In this document: in pieces, positions 8,702 through 21,528 of the stretch | Layout of the letters: every line of letters starts with the position of its first letter | Position numbering within the stretch: position 1 is the first letter of the stretch | From: Paenisporosarcina indica | Lineage (GTDB): Bacteria > Bacillota > Bacilli > Bacillales_A > Planococcaceae | NCBI RefSeq assembly: GCF_001939075.1 | Contig: NZ_MPTA01000001.1 | Coordinates: forward strand, 372,001-436,000 | Direction of reading: 5' to 3' | Length of the DNA stretch: 64,000 nt | The notes under the pieces: generated by a model | What the model was told of the DNA's origin: nothing | What the model saw: the letters and a program-made list of their open reading frames with translations, nothing else | The model's database searches: none | Program-made: the position numbers and the translations under genes

Positions 8702-10012
8702 ATGATGAAGAATACACAAACGATTTTAGACATACACGACAAACCAACAGCCGGAAAATTAACCACACTAAGTATTCAACACATGTTCGCCATGTTTGGT
8801 GCGACGATCTTAGTTCCGCAACTGGTAGGCTTAAGTCCCGCTATAGCACTATTGACCAGCGGTATTGCCACTCTAATCTTTTTATTTGTAACAAAATTTC
8901 AAGTACCTGCTTACTTAGGTTCGTCGTTTGCATTTATCGTACCGATTATAGCCGCTACGGAAAATGGCGGGATTGGCAGTGCGATGATTGGCAGTTTGTT
9001 TGTTGCTCTCGTCTATTTCATAGTTTCTATTGTCATTTGGAAAACTGGCTACAAATGGATTATGAATTTACTCCCACCGATTGTAGTGGCACCAGTCATC
9101 ATCGTAATCGGATTGGCGTTATCTCCAGTGGCCATCGATATGGCAATGAATATAACGGTAGATGGAGTATCTCAATACAGCATGAAGCATTTTTCAGCTG
9201 CTCTAGTAACGCTGGCAGCCGCTGTTGTTGCAACTTTGTTCTTTAAAGGAATCATCAGTTTAATGCCCGTCCTAATCGGAATCATAGTTGGATATTTGTA
9301 CTCATTAATGATTGGCATCGTAGATTTTTCTACTGTACTATCGGCAAAATTATTTTCTACACCAGACTTCCTGATTCCTGGAATACACTACGAGTTTGCT
9401 ATAACCCCCACATTGCTGGGGCTGATGGTCCCTATAGCGATTGTGACAATATCTGAGCACATTGGTCATCAATTGGTCTTAGGGAAAATTGTTAATAGAA
9501 ATTATATAAAAGACCCTGGTTTACATAGATCACTACTAGGTGATGGACTTGGTACTTTAATCAGTGGATTAGTTGGCGGACCTCCAAAAACGACTTACGG
9601 TGAAAACATCGGAGTACTTGCCATTACTAGGGTATACAGTGTGTATGTCATCGGAGGAGCAGCAATACTAGCCATTTTATTCTCGTTCCTTGGTAAAATG
9701 ATGGCACTAATTTCCACAATCCCCACTGCAGTTCTTGGGGGAATTTCAATCTTGCTATTCGGTATTATTGCATCTTCAGGACTACGCATGTTAGTTGATA
9801 ACAACATAGACTTCGGAAATAAGCGAAACCTTGTCATTTCTTCCATTATATTAGTAATAGGAATTGGCGGAGCGAAACTTCACTTCTCAGATACATTCGA
9901 ACTAGAAGGAATGGCTTTGGCTGCCATCATTGGTGTGGTATTAAATCTAGTATTGCCTGGCAGACAAAAAGAGCTATCCGATCCATTTGAGATAACAACA
10001 ACCAAATCATAA
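8702..10012 (+). CDS. pyrP: Uracil permease (NCS2 family)
   Basis: Proton-coupled uracil importer in the cytoplasmic membrane. It has many hydrophobic helices (consistent with 14 TM), a starting block KLTTLSIQHMFAMFGATILVP, and the NCS2 signature around GGPPKTTYGENIGVLAITRV. 436 residues, like B. subtilis PyrP. The start is ATG 8702 or the adjacent ATG 8705 behind GGGGGGAG. Placed second in the pyr operon as in Bacillus, but without its own upstream attenuator. Confidence 0.95.
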   Translation: MMKNTQTILDIHDKPTAGKLTTLSIQHMFAMFGATILVPQLVGLSPAIALLTSGIATLIFLFVTKFQVPAYLGSSFAFIVPIIAATENGGIGSAMIGSLFVALVYFIVSIVIWKTGYKWIMNLLPPIVVAPVIIVIGLALSPVAIDMAMNITVDGVSQYSMKHFSAALVTLAAAVVATLFFKGIISLMPVLIGIIVGYLYSLMIGIVDFSTVLSAKLFSTPDFLIPGIHYEFAITPTLLGLMVPIAIVTISEHIGHQLVLGKIVNRNYIKDPGLHRSLLGDGLGTLISGLVGGPPKTTYGENIGVLAITRVYSVYVIGGAAILAILFSFLGKMMALISTIPTAVLGGISILLFGIIASSGLRMLVDNNIDFGNKRNLVISSIILVIGIGGAKLHFSDTFELEGMALAAIIGVVLNLVLPGRQKELSDPFEITTTKS

Positions 10013-10019
10013 CCTTTTA

Positions 10020-10137
10020 AACGTGTCCAGAGAGGCAGGCAAAGGGAAACCAGTATAGAAAGCTCCTTTATTTGAGGAACTTTGCTTGGTTATACCCAAA
10101 AGCCTCTCAACTTTAGTGTTGAGAGGCTTTCTTTTTG
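10020..10137 (+). promoter_or_regulatory. PyrR attenuator 2 (before pyrB)
   Basis: The PyrR-binding motif TCCAGAGAGGCAGGCAAAGG starts at 10026. The terminator is AGCCTCTCAAC/GTTGAGAGGCT with a TTTAGT loop (10101-10128) and TTCTTTTT. It corresponds to the pyrP-pyrB attenuator of B. subtilis. Confidence 0.92.
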
Positions 10138-10162
10138 CAGAAAGAACATGGGAGGCAATAAA

Positions 10163-11041
10163 GTGAAGCATCTATTAAGTATGAAAAACTTACAAATAAA
10201 TGAAATAGAAACATTACTAGAAAGAGCGCTTGAATTTCAACAAGGTGCAGTGTCTACATTAAAGAATAACTTTTCTATAGCTAACTTATTCTTTGAACCA
10301 AGCACACGTACCAAAATGAGTTTTGAAATGGCAGAGCGAAAACTCGGGTTGCATGTATTGCCTTTTGATGCGAGCACATCCAGTACGATAAAAGGTGAAA
10401 CTCTCTCTGACACCGTCAAAACATTAGAAGCAATCGGTGTTGATGCAGTGGTGATCCGCCATAAACAAGACGGCTATTACAATGAATTGTTGTCAGGAAT
10501 AAACCTTGCCATCATCAATGGGGGGGATGGCTCAGGTCAACATCCAACGCAATCTCTACTAGACTTGTACACAATCAAAGAAGAGTTTGGCAAATTTAAA
10601 AACTTACATATAACCATGGTCGGCGATATTTCGCATAGCCGAGTGGCAAAATCGAATGCAGAAGCATTAACGAAGCTAGGTGCACATGTCACATTTCTTT
10701 GCCCACCACAATGGCAAGGAGACTTTGCTAGCACATCATCATGGGATGAAATATTACCGACTACTGATGTAGTCATGTTGCTCCGCGTTCAACACGAACG
10801 GCATGACAGCGAAATGTCGTTTTCAAAAGAGCAATATCATGAAGAATTCGGCTTAACTAGAGAGCGTTATGAGCAACTTAAACAATCAGCAATCATTATG
10901 CATCCTGCACCGTTTAATCGCGATGTTGAAATCGCGAGCGAATTGGTCGAAAGTGAAAAATCACGTATTTTCAGACAAATGCACAACGGAGTGTATATAC
11001 GCATGGCAGTACTAGAAACGGTCTTAAAGGAGAGAAAATGA
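10163..11041 (+). CDS. pyrB: Aspartate carbamoyltransferase catalytic subunit
   Basis: Second step of pyrimidine synthesis: carbamoyl phosphate plus aspartate to carbamoyl aspartate. The carbamoyl-phosphate site [13 protein letters not shown] is at about 43-55, with [11 protein letters not shown] and [11 protein letters not shown] (from about 247) downstream. GTG 10163 is preferred: GGGAGG precedes it and MKHLLSM aligns with the family N-terminus. Upstream in-frame sequence is attenuator. At 292 aa it is slightly shorter than B. subtilis PyrB, at the C-terminus. Its stop overlaps pyrC (ATGA). Confidence 0.96.
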   Translation: MKHLLSMKNLQINEIETLLERALEFQQGAVSTLKNNFSIANLFFEPSTRTKMSFEMAERKLGLHVLPFDASTSSTIKGETLSDTVKTLEAIGVDAVVIRHKQDGYYNELLSGINLAIINGGDGSGQHPTQSLLDLYTIKEEFGKFKNLHITMVGDISHSRVAKSNAEALTKLGAHVTFLCPPQWQGDFASTSSWDEILPTTDVVMLLRVQHERHDSEMSFSKEQYHEEFGLTRERYEQLKQSAIIMHPAPFNRDVEIASELVESEKSRIFRQMHNGVYIRMAVLETVLKERK

Positions 11042-12318
11042 TGAAAAAAATCATCCGTAATATTCAATTACTAAATGAAAACAACGAGTTGACAGAAGGT
11101 ACTATATTAATTGAAAACGGTCGAATCATCGAAGTCAATCCAACAATTACACCAGAGGTAGATGAAGTGATAGACGGACAGGGATACTTCGTTTCAGCAG
11201 GATTTATTGATGTACATGTTCACCTACGTGAGCCAGGTGGTGAACAAAAAGAAACAATTGAGTCTGGGACATCTGCAGCAGCTAAAGGTGGATACACGAC
11301 CATTTGTGCGATGCCAAATACGCGACCTGTACCGGATACAGTCGGAAATTTGACTCACGTAAATCAACTAATCGAACAAAACGCTAAAATTCGTGTGCTT
11401 CCATACGCGTCCATTACAATACGCGAAGCGGGTAAAGAACGAACTGACTTGGCGGCTTTAAAAGAGCACGGGGCGTTTGCTTTTACGGACGATGGAGTAG
11501 GAATACAGCAAGCAGGAATGATGTATGAAGCAATGCAAGAGGCTGAGAAGTTAAACATGCCAATCGTTGCACATTGCGAAGACAACACACTAATCTACGC
11601 TGGCGTGATGCATGAAGGGAAGAAAAATAGAGAACTTGGACTAAAAGGGATTCCATCGATTGCAGAATCCGTGCACATTGCCCGGGATATCTTACTTGCG
11701 GAAGCTGCTGGTGCACATTATCATGTGTGCCATGTAAGTACGAAAGAATCGGTACGAGTCATAAGGGATGCGAAAAAAGCAGGAATTCATGTGACGGCTG
11801 AGGTCAGTCCACATCATTTACTTCTTTGTGAAGACGATATCCCTTCAAACGATGGAAACTGGAAAATGAATCCGCCGCTTCGAGCGAAAGAAGATCTAAA
11901 AGCGTTAATCGAAGGGTTGGAAGATGGAACACTTGATTTCATTGCAACAGATAATGCTCCTCATATGATTGAAGAAAAATCAAACGGGATGGAGCAAGCA
12001 CCATTTGGAATTGTTGGGTTAGAAACAGCATTTCCACTTCTGTACACACATTTTGTTGAAACGGGAAAATGGTCGTTAAGTCAACTTATCGCATGGATGA
12101 CACAAAAGCCAGCAGATGTCTTTGGTCTTCCATACGGTCGCCTTCATATGGGGGAGTCTGCTGACCTAGTATTCATCGATTTAAATAAAACACTAAACAT
12201 TGATCGTGAACAATTTGTTTCAAAAGGGAAAAATACGCCATTCCAGGACTGGACATGCAAAGGTTGGCCAGTAATGACAATGTTTGAAGGTAATGTAGTT
12301 TGGAAGGAGGAGAAATAA
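11038..12318 (+). CDS. pyrC: Dihydroorotase
   Basis: Zinc metalloenzyme cyclising carbamoyl aspartate to dihydroorotate. Metal ligands His60 and His62 are in [11 protein letters not shown]; the HCED and HVCHVST histidines follow, and the catalytic Asp305 is in DNAPH. 426 aa, type I class as in Bacillus. It starts at ATG 11038 (or 11041), overlapping pyrB, with AAGGAGAG just upstream. It ends with a one-base overlap with carA. Confidence 0.97.
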   Translation: MMKKIIRNIQLLNENNELTEGTILIENGRIIEVNPTITPEVDEVIDGQGYFVSAGFIDVHVHLREPGGEQKETIESGTSAAAKGGYTTICAMPNTRPVPDTVGNLTHVNQLIEQNAKIRVLPYASITIREAGKERTDLAALKEHGAFAFTDDGVGIQQAGMMYEAMQEAEKLNMPIVAHCEDNTLIYAGVMHEGKKNRELGLKGIPSIAESVHIARDILLAEAAGAHYHVCHVSTKESVRVIRDAKKAGIHVTAEVSPHHLLLCEDDIPSNDGNWKMNPPLRAKEDLKALIEGLEDGTLDFIATDNAPHMIEEKSNGMEQAPFGIVGLETAFPLLYTHFVETGKWSLSQLIAWMTQKPADVFGLPYGRLHMGESADLVFIDLNKTLNIDREQFVSKGKNTPFQDWTCKGWPVMTMFEGNVVWKEEK

Positions 12319-13424
12319 TGTTGAAAAGAAGCCTTATTTTAGAAACTGGTGATGTGTTTAATGGAACAGCGTTCGGAAGTAAGAAAGCTAGTGAAGGTGA
12401 AGTCGTATTTACAACTGGGATGACAGGTTATCAGGAAACATTATCCGATCCCTCTTATTGCGGTCAAATTGTCACAATGACGTATCCTCTCATTGGAAAT
12501 TACGGCATCAACCGTGACGATTTTGAATCAATTGAACCAGCCATTAAAGGGATGATTGTACGAGAACTAGCTGAAACACCATCCAACTTCAGAAGTGACA
12601 TTACATTAAATGACTTATTCCAATTAAAAAACATTCCAGGGATTGAAGGAATTGATACAAGAAAACTAACACGAATCATCCGCGAATTTGGGTCGGTAAA
12701 AGGTGTATTAACAGCAGCAGGTGAAGAAATAAAGGTAGAAGATACGATCAGAAAACTGAAAGAAACCACATTCCCTACGAATCAAGTTGAACAAGTATCA
12801 ACAAAACGCCCGTATCCAAGTCCTGGACGTGGGAAACGAGTAGTACTCGTTGATTTTGGAATGAAACACGGGATTCTGCGAGAATTAAATAATCGTGACT
12901 GTGATGTTGTGGTCATGCCGTATAACACGACCGCAGAAGAAATCATGGCCATTTATCCAGATGGCATCATGTTATCGAACGGACCAGGAGATCCAAAGGA
13001 TGTACCTGAAGCCATCAAGATGATTGAAAACCTGATTGGAAAGATTCCGATTTTCGGCATTTGCTTAGGTCATCAACTATTTGCCCTTGCAAGTGGAGGG
13101 GATACGTTTAAATTGAAGTTTGGTCATCGCGGTGCTAACCATCCTGTAAAAGATCTTGAAACAGGTCGTGTTGAAATCACCTCACAAAATCATGGGTACG
13201 CTGTAGACCCTGAGTCATTAATCGGAACACGTTTACAAGTAACTCATACTGCTCTAAATGACGGGACAGTCGAAGGATTGAAACATTTGGACGTTCCGGC
13301 TTTTACTGTGCAATATCATCCTGAAGCATCTCCAGGACCAGAAGATTCAAATCACTTATTTGACCGCTTTATAGAGTTAATGCATGACAATGCCAACGTC
13401 AAAGGAGAAAAACAACATGCCTAA
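12318..13424 (+). CDS. carA: Carbamoyl-phosphate synthase small subunit (pyrimidine-specific)
   Basis: Glutaminase subunit (PyrAA) feeding ammonia to CarB. The N-terminal CPSase small domain is followed by a class I glutamine amidotransferase with nucleophile Cys249 (GICLGHQLF) and His334/Glu336 ([10 protein letters not shown]). The ATG at 12318 shares one base with the pyrC stop and follows GGAGGAG. 368 aa. It overlaps carB by eight bases. Confidence 0.96.
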   Translation: MLKRSLILETGDVFNGTAFGSKKASEGEVVFTTGMTGYQETLSDPSYCGQIVTMTYPLIGNYGINRDDFESIEPAIKGMIVRELAETPSNFRSDITLNDLFQLKNIPGIEGIDTRKLTRIIREFGSVKGVLTAAGEEIKVEDTIRKLKETTFPTNQVEQVSTKRPYPSPGRGKRVVLVDFGMKHGILRELNNRDCDVVVMPYNTTAEEIMAIYPDGIMLSNGPGDPKDVPEAIKMIENLIGKIPIFGICLGHQLFALASGGDTFKLKFGHRGANHPVKDLETGRVEITSQNHGYAVDPESLIGTRLQVTHTALNDGTVEGLKHLDVPAFTVQYHPEASPGPEDSNHLFDRFIELMHDNANVKGEKQHA

Positions 13425-16400
13425 ACGTCACGATATACAAACAATACTAGTCATTGGTTCCGGTCCAATTGTTATCGGACAAGCTGCTGAATTCGATTAT
13501 GCAGGCACACAAGCCTGTTTAGCTCTTAAAGAAGAAGGCTACCGCGTTATTTTGATTAACTCAAACCCTGCCACCATCATGACCGATACAGAAATTGCCG
13601 ACAAAGTGTATATTGAGCCAATTACACTAGAATTCGTCAGCAGAATCTTACGTAAAGAGCGTCCAGATGCTCTCCTTCCAACATTAGGAGGACAAACTGG
13701 TTTAAACATGGCAATTGAATTAGATGAATCAGGAATTCTCAAAGAATTAAACGTCGAAATTCTAGGAACTAAACTAGAAGCCATTCACAAAGCAGAAGAT
13801 CGTGACTTGTTCCGAACATTGATGAATGAACTGAATGAACCAGTTCCTGAGAGTGACATCATCCACAATTTACAAGAAGCACAGGCTTTCGTCGAACGCA
13901 TTGGATATCCAGTCATTGTACGTCCAGCATTTACACTTGGCGGAACGGGCGGTGGAATATGCCATAACGACGAAGAACTCTTGGAAACTGTAACAAGCGG
14001 CTTGAAATACAGTCCAGTTACACAGTGTTTACTTGAAAAATCAATCGCAGGTTTGAAAGAAATCGAATATGAAGTAATGCGAGACTCTAATGATAATGCC
14101 ATCGTGGTTTGTAATATGGAAAATATTGACCCTGTCGGCATTCATACAGGAGATTCCATCGTCGTGGCACCAAGCCAAACCTTATCAGATCGTGAATATC
14201 AAATGCTTAGAAATGTGTCGTTGAAAATCATTCGTGCATTAAAAATTGAAGGCGGATGTAACGTTCAATTAGCACTTGATCCATATAGTTTTAACTACTA
14301 CATCATAGAAGTGAATCCCCGTGTGAGCCGTTCATCGGCACTGGCATCTAAAGCAACCGGGTATCCGATTGCGAAACTTGCTGCCAAAATTGCGGTTGGT
14401 TTAACTTTGGACGAAATGATGAACCCAGTCACTGGAAAAACGTATGCTTGTTTCGAACCGGCACTCGACTATGTTGTGACAAAGATTCCACGTTGGCCTT
14501 TTGATAAATTCGAATCTGCCAAACGCAACCTCGGAACACAGATGAAAGCTACAGGAGAAGTTATGGCGATTGGTCGCACATTTGAGGAGTCTATCTTAAA
14601 AGCGGTTCGCTCTCTTGAGACTGGTCATATCCATTTGGAATTAAAAAATGCAGACGATATGTCAAATGAATGGATTGAAAAACGCATTCGCCGTGCAGGT
14701 GATGAACGTCTCTTCTTCATTGGAGAAGGACTAAGACGCGGTGTATCCATCGACACCATACACGAGTGGAGTCAAATCGATTTATTCTTCCTAAACAAAT
14801 TACAAAACATTGTTAAATATGAAGAAGTGCTTGCTGCTAATCCTTTTGAATATGAAGTGGCGAGAAAAGCGAAACGCATGGGATTTGCAGACGGCACTCT
14901 TGCTGAACTTTGGAACTCTGAAGAATTAGTAGTCTATAACTGGCGTAAAGAAAATCATTTAATTCCAGTCTATAAAATGGTAGATACATGTGCAGCTGAG
15001 TTCGAATCAGAAACTCCTTATTTTTACGGCACATATGAAGATGAAAACGAATCAATCCGAACAGATAAAGAGAGTGTAATCGTACTAGGTTCTGGTCCAA
15101 TTCGAATCGGTCAAGGCGTTGAGTTCGACTATGCAACCGTCCATTCAGTTTGGGCAATTAAAGAAGCTGGCTATGAAGCCATTATCATCAACAGCAACCC
15201 AGAAACGGTATCTACCGACTTCTCCATATCGGACAAGCTATATTTCGAACCGTTAACCATCGAAGACGTTATGCATATTGTGGATTTAGAACAACCTAAA
15301 GGGGTTGTGGTGCAGTTCGGAGGGCAAACCGCGATCAATTTAGCTGCCAAATTACAAGAACGTGGCGTCCAAATTCTTGGAACATCACTGGAAGATTTAG
15401 ATCGAGCAGAAAACCGCGATAAATTTGAACAAGCTTTACACGAAATCGGCATTCCCCAACCAATGGGCAAAACAGCAGTTTCTTCCGAAGAAGCTGTAGT
15501 AATTGGCAATGAAATCGGCTATCCGGTACTAGTTCGACCTTCTTATGTTCTTGGCGGACGTGCAATGGAAATTGTTTATAACCAAGAAGAGCTTGCACAT
15601 TATATGGAATTCGCAGTTCAAGCAAGTCCGGAACATCCCGTACTGGTAGACCGCTATCTAACGGGAACAGAAATTGAAGTAGATGCCATATCAGATGGGT
15701 TAAATGTTTGTATACCAGGAATTATGGAGCATATCGAGCGTGCAGGCGTTCATTCAGGGGATTCAATTGCGGTGTACCCACCCCAAAACTTATCAACCGA
15801 GCATATTGACCAACTGATTGACTATACAACTCGACTTGCTAAAGGATTAAACATTATAGGATTGTTGAATATTCAATATGTTATTTCAAAAGGGAAAGTG
15901 TACGTCATTGAAGTAAACCCTCGTTCAAGTCGGACAGTACCGTTCCTAAGCAAAATTACGAATATTCCAATGGCGAAAATCGCTACAAAAGCTATTTTAG
16001 GACAATCACTGCCATCTCAAGGAATTCCATTAGGATTAGCACCAAGTCCGCGAGGCGTATACGTCAAAGTACCAGTATTCAGTTTTGCTAAACTTCGTCG
16101 AGTAGATATTACGCTCGGACCTGAAATGAAGTCGACCGGAGAAGTAATGGGAAAAGATATGACACTTGAAAAAGCACTATACAAAGGGCTAGTGGCTGCT
16201 GGGATGCAAATCCAAGACCACGGCTCAGTTCTCATGACGGTATCAAATAAAGATAAGCAAGAGGCAATCTCAATTGCAAGAAGGTTCACTTCGATCGGTT
16301 ATCACATACTCGCAACGGAAGGGACTGCTGCTACATTGAAAGAAGCGGGCATTCCTGTAAGTACGGTCGGCAAAATTGGTGAAGAAGGCAAGACATTGCT

Positions 16401-16610
16401 TGATGTCATTCAAAAAGGTGAAGCACAGCTTGTGATTAACACGTTGACGAAAGGGAAACAACCCGCGAGTGATGGATTCCGTATCAGACGGGAATCAGTT
16501 GAGAACGGAGTACCATGTTTAACATCATTAGATACAGCGGAAGCGATGTTACGAGTCATTGAATCAATGACGTTCCAAGCAGAAGAAATGCCACAACAGG
16601 GGGTACTTAC

Positions 16611-16614
<4 letters not shown>
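13417..16614 (+). CDS. carB: Carbamoyl-phosphate synthase large subunit (pyrimidine-specific)
   Basis: Synthetase subunit (PyrAB) making carbamoyl phosphate from bicarbonate, ammonia and two ATP. Two homologous ATP-grasp halves are visible: the first begins [13 protein letters not shown] near residue 10, the second [14 protein letters not shown] near 554. Each has the GGTGGG- or GGRAM-type glycine loop. A C-terminal MGS-like allosteric domain starts near residue 930. 1065 aa is full length. Start chosen at ATG 13417 behind AAAGGAG inside the carA end. The stop overlaps pyrK by four bases. Confidence 0.97.
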
Positions 16615-19001
<2,387 letters not shown>

Positions 19002-19005
<4 letters not shown>

Positions 19006-19634
19006 CAACTCAACGACATGAAATTGCACATGCTTTATTTTCCGTTGGGGCGGTTGAACTACGCCCACAAGACATGTTTACATGGACATCGGGCATCAAG
19101 TCTCCAATCTATTGTGACAATCGATTAACGATGTCAAGCCCGGTGGTAAGAAAACAAATTGCAGCAGCACTAGCTAACAATATTAAAAATTTTTTCCCAC
19201 AAACCGAAGTAATTGCAGGAACCGCAACAGCTGGAATCCCACATGCAGCTTGGGTAAGTGAAGTACTCAGTTTACCAATGGTTTATGTTCGCTCGAAAGC
19301 GAAAGAACATGGACGTGGCAATCAAATTGAAGGCACAATCAAGCCAGGACAAAAAGTCGTGGTAGTAGAAGATTTAATTTCCACTGGTGGGAGTAGTATC
19401 GACGCAGTCCGTGCACTTGAAGGCCAAGGCTGTGACGTACTGGGAGTCGTGTGCATATTTACATATAACTTAAATCGAGCAGATGAATTATTTAAAGAAG
19501 CAGGAATTCCATTTGTCAGCTTAACAAATTTTGATGCCTTGGTCGAAGTAGCCTCAGAGGACAAGAGAATTAGTGATGGAGACAAGCCACAACTACTGGA
19601 ATGGCATGAACAATTAAAACAAGGGAAACTCTAA
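19002..19634 (+). CDS. pyrE: Orotate phosphoribosyltransferase
   Basis: Makes OMP from orotate and PRPP. The PRPP loop VVVVEDLISTGGS begins at residue 119. The flexible loop RSKAKEHGRGNQIEG precedes it. 210 aa, typical. ATG 19002 follows GGGAGG and overlaps the pyrF stop. Last gene of the pyr operon; a terminator follows. Confidence 0.96.
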
Positions 19635-19682
19635 ACAAATAGAGTCGATTAGTGAAATGGAAACGTGTTTTAAACGTAAAGT

Positions 19683-19714
19683 AGGGCCCAAATTTCTTTG
19701 TGAATTGGGCTCTT
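19683..19714 (+). terminator. Terminator of the pyr operon
   Basis: Hairpin GGGCCCAAATTT/GAATTGGGCTC with short loop, then TTTC. It lies between convergent pyrE and the GmhB-like gene and may serve both strands. Confidence 0.7.
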
Positions 19715-19737
19715 TCAAATTAGGTAACTTCATCTTA

Positions 19738-20274
19738 TTAAGCAGTTGAATCCTCAATAATCCACTCTGCAGCACTTATTAGGTCAGGGAAAACTGCATC
19801 TGCAAGTGGGTCGCTTTTTCCTAAAAACACTCCTTTAGTACCAGCCTTCTTCCCTGCGATAATATCTGTATCGGTATCTCCGACCATATAGGAATTGGAT
19901 AAATCGATTTCATATTTTTTAGCGAGATTTAAAATCAATCTGCTGTTCGGTTTGCGGCAGGCACAACCGGCTTTTGGCTTATGGGGACAATATGACACGT
20001 CATGAATAATGGCCCCTTCTTTCTTTAATTCGGCGATCATATGGTCATGAATGGCATGAAGCTGAGATTCCTTCATGAATCCCAACCCAACACCTCCTTG
20101 ATTGGTTACGACAAAAATAAAGTCAAAGTATGCGTTCAATTTTTTAATGCCTTCTGGAGCACCTGGCAGGAAATAGAGTTCATGTGGTTGGTTCACAAAT
20201 TTAACGCGATCCGTTAGAACTTCATTTATTACTCCGTCACGATCCAAAAATACAGCTTTTTTCAATGAGCTCAC
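19738..20274 (-). CDS. gmhB: D-glycero-D-manno-heptose 1,7-bisphosphate 7-phosphatase-like HAD phosphatase
   Basis: HAD-superfamily IIIA phosphatase of the GmhB/histidinol-phosphatase type. The nucleophile motif is FLDRDGVINE (Asp11, Asp13), the threonine motif VVTNQGGVG, the zinc loop CPHKPKAGCACRKP, and the final motif MVGDTDTDI. 178 aa. A GTG start at 20274 is adjacent to AAAGGT; TTG 20265 (MKKAVFLD) has better ribosome spacing. It stands alone, convergent with pyrE, without other heptose genes nearby, so the true substrate is uncertain. Not part of the usual Bacillus pyrE-rqcH interval. Confidence 0.85.
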   Translation of the reverse strand: MSSLKKAVFLDRDGVINEVLTDRVKFVNQPHELYFLPGAPEGIKKLNAYFDFIFVVTNQGGVGLGFMKESQLHAIHDHMIAELKKEGAIIHDVSYCPHKPKAGCACRKPNSRLILNLAKKYEIDLSNSYMVGDTDTDIIAGKKAGTKGVFLGKSDPLADAVFPDLISAAEWIIEDSTA

Positions 20275-20424
20275 ACCTTTATTTATAATGGTAGAAAAAA
20301 TTGATAAAAAATAGGAATTTTAAGAAACGATTATTTAGTAAATCTACAGATACAGCCGATTCCTGTATAAGTAGAATAAGCCACTTGAACAGCACATAGG
20401 ATGATTTAATGGGAGGTTGTTCGT

Positions 20425-20844
20425 TTGAAGAAGGAGCTAATTAGAATAGTAGTTGTAGGCTGTTTGTTTCTAGGTGCCATTTTCACGATATCGATTAATA
20501 CACCCGAAATTAAAGGTAATGAGCAATTAGGTACTGAGGAAATAGAACCCGAAAATCAACTATTGTCTTTTTTACAAGAACGGATAAAGGAAAAGCTGAA
20601 AAATGTGGATGAAGTTGTGGAAGTCACGACTTATAATAATGACTCGATTATTATTAATACCACTATTGCTAGTTCAGACACAAAAAAACAGCTAGATATA
20701 TCAGATCGCCTATTTGTGGAACTTCAAAAAATGAATTCACAAAATGGAATTAATAGAAACATTAATTATACGGTGGTATTAAAAACAGTAGACGAAGTTG
20801 TTGTTGGTGAGTTGATGTTTGGCGATCATCCGCTGGAAAATTGA
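20425..20844 (+). CDS. Small exported or membrane-anchored protein of unknown function
   Basis: 139 residues from TTG 20425, eight bases after GGGAGG. Residues 1-5 are charged; about 6-25 form one hydrophobic segment (signal peptide or anchor without a lipobox Cys). Then an acidic linker and a mixed alpha/beta domain of about 90 residues with the pattern helix (LLSFLQERIKEKLKN), strand (EVVEVTTY), strand (SIIINTTI), helix and terminal strands. I do not recognise a family. The layout resembles the interrupted ORF on the opposite strand just downstream, with which it is convergent. Confidence 0.7.
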   Translation: MKKELIRIVVVGCLFLGAIFTISINTPEIKGNEQLGTEEIEPENQLLSFLQERIKEKLKNVDEVVEVTTYNNDSIIINTTIASSDTKKQLDISDRLFVELQKMNSQNGINRNINYTVVLKTVDEVVVGELMFGDHPLEN

Positions 20845-20871
20845 TTATAAAAGTGTTTGTCGAAAAAAAAA

Positions 20872-21237
20872 CTACTCAATTAGAGCAACTGAAATCATAT
20901 TGTCTTTATAAATTGTTTCTTTTGTCAGTTCAGAAACGATTTCCTTGATTTCTTTTTCAATTTTATTAAGATAGTGTTGGTTCCCATTTAATTGAATGTA
21001 TATATCTCCTTGACTTTGGTATCTAATACCGATTGCCACTGTTTCTACATTTATCTCCTCTTTTAACGTATTCTTGATTTCCTTAACTAACTTATGAGTA
21101 CTTTTGATCAGAACTTCCTCTGAGATTTCTTATTGAACTCCAGATGTTGAGGTTAGTTGGTTGTTTGAATCAGTTGGTGATGTTGATTCAAGGAAAAAGC
21201 TAGAAATGGTAGCAAAAAGTATGAACAACAGTTGCAC
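20872..21237 (-). pseudogene. Small exported protein gene interrupted by one in-frame TAA
   Basis: Reading from GTG 21237 (GGAGGG seven bases upstream), an N-terminal hydrophobic segment of about 17 residues and a Ser/Thr/Asn-rich linker run to codon 36, a TAA at 21130-21132. The same frame then continues open for 85 codons: EISEEVLIKSTHKLVKEI..., ending in MISVALIE and TAG. A single base change (for example CAA to TAA) would explain it. The downstream part has the same length, helix-strand-strand-helix pattern and closing strand as the C-terminal domain of the intact gene at 20425-20844, so they may be distant paralogues. Family unknown; a resemblance to DUF4030-type Bacillus exported proteins is only an impression. 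Confidence 0.6.
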
Positions 21238-21393
21238 TATTGACCCTCCATAAAAAATGATTCCTTTATATTCCCCTAAAACTTGTGGTATATCCTTCTG
21301 AAATAACTGCTAAAAGTTAGGCTAGTTAAACAATACTGTGTTCATCATACATTTGATCTAGCATCTCAAAACGCATGAGTAACCAAGTATGAC
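21238..21393. other. Non-coding stretch before the rqcH terminator
   Basis: Holds only the ribosome site of the interrupted ORF. I see no ORF, RNA or repeat here. Confidence 0.5.
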
Positions 21394-21437
21394 AAAAAGC
21401 CAGTCCACTTCACTTTAAAGTGAAGGACTGGCTTTTT
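21394..21437. terminator. Bidirectional terminator downstream of rqcH
   Basis: AAAAAGCCAGTCC...ACTTCACTTT pairs with AAAGTGAAGGACTGGCTTTTT with a two-base bulge. A-rich 5' and T-rich 3' flanks allow use on either strand. It probably ends the leftward rqcH transcript. Confidence 0.8.
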
Positions 21438-21528
21438 GTTCGAAATATTACCTCCATAATAAATTACTTCACGACCGGGCGTACTTAATCCGGTTTTTCT
21501 TGTCTTCATCTAAGTTACCTACAACAAA

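Noticed and set aside
13785-14141. 118-residue minus-strand ORF (and similar ones in carB)
   Set aside because: Antisense to a well-conserved enzyme and without initiation signals.
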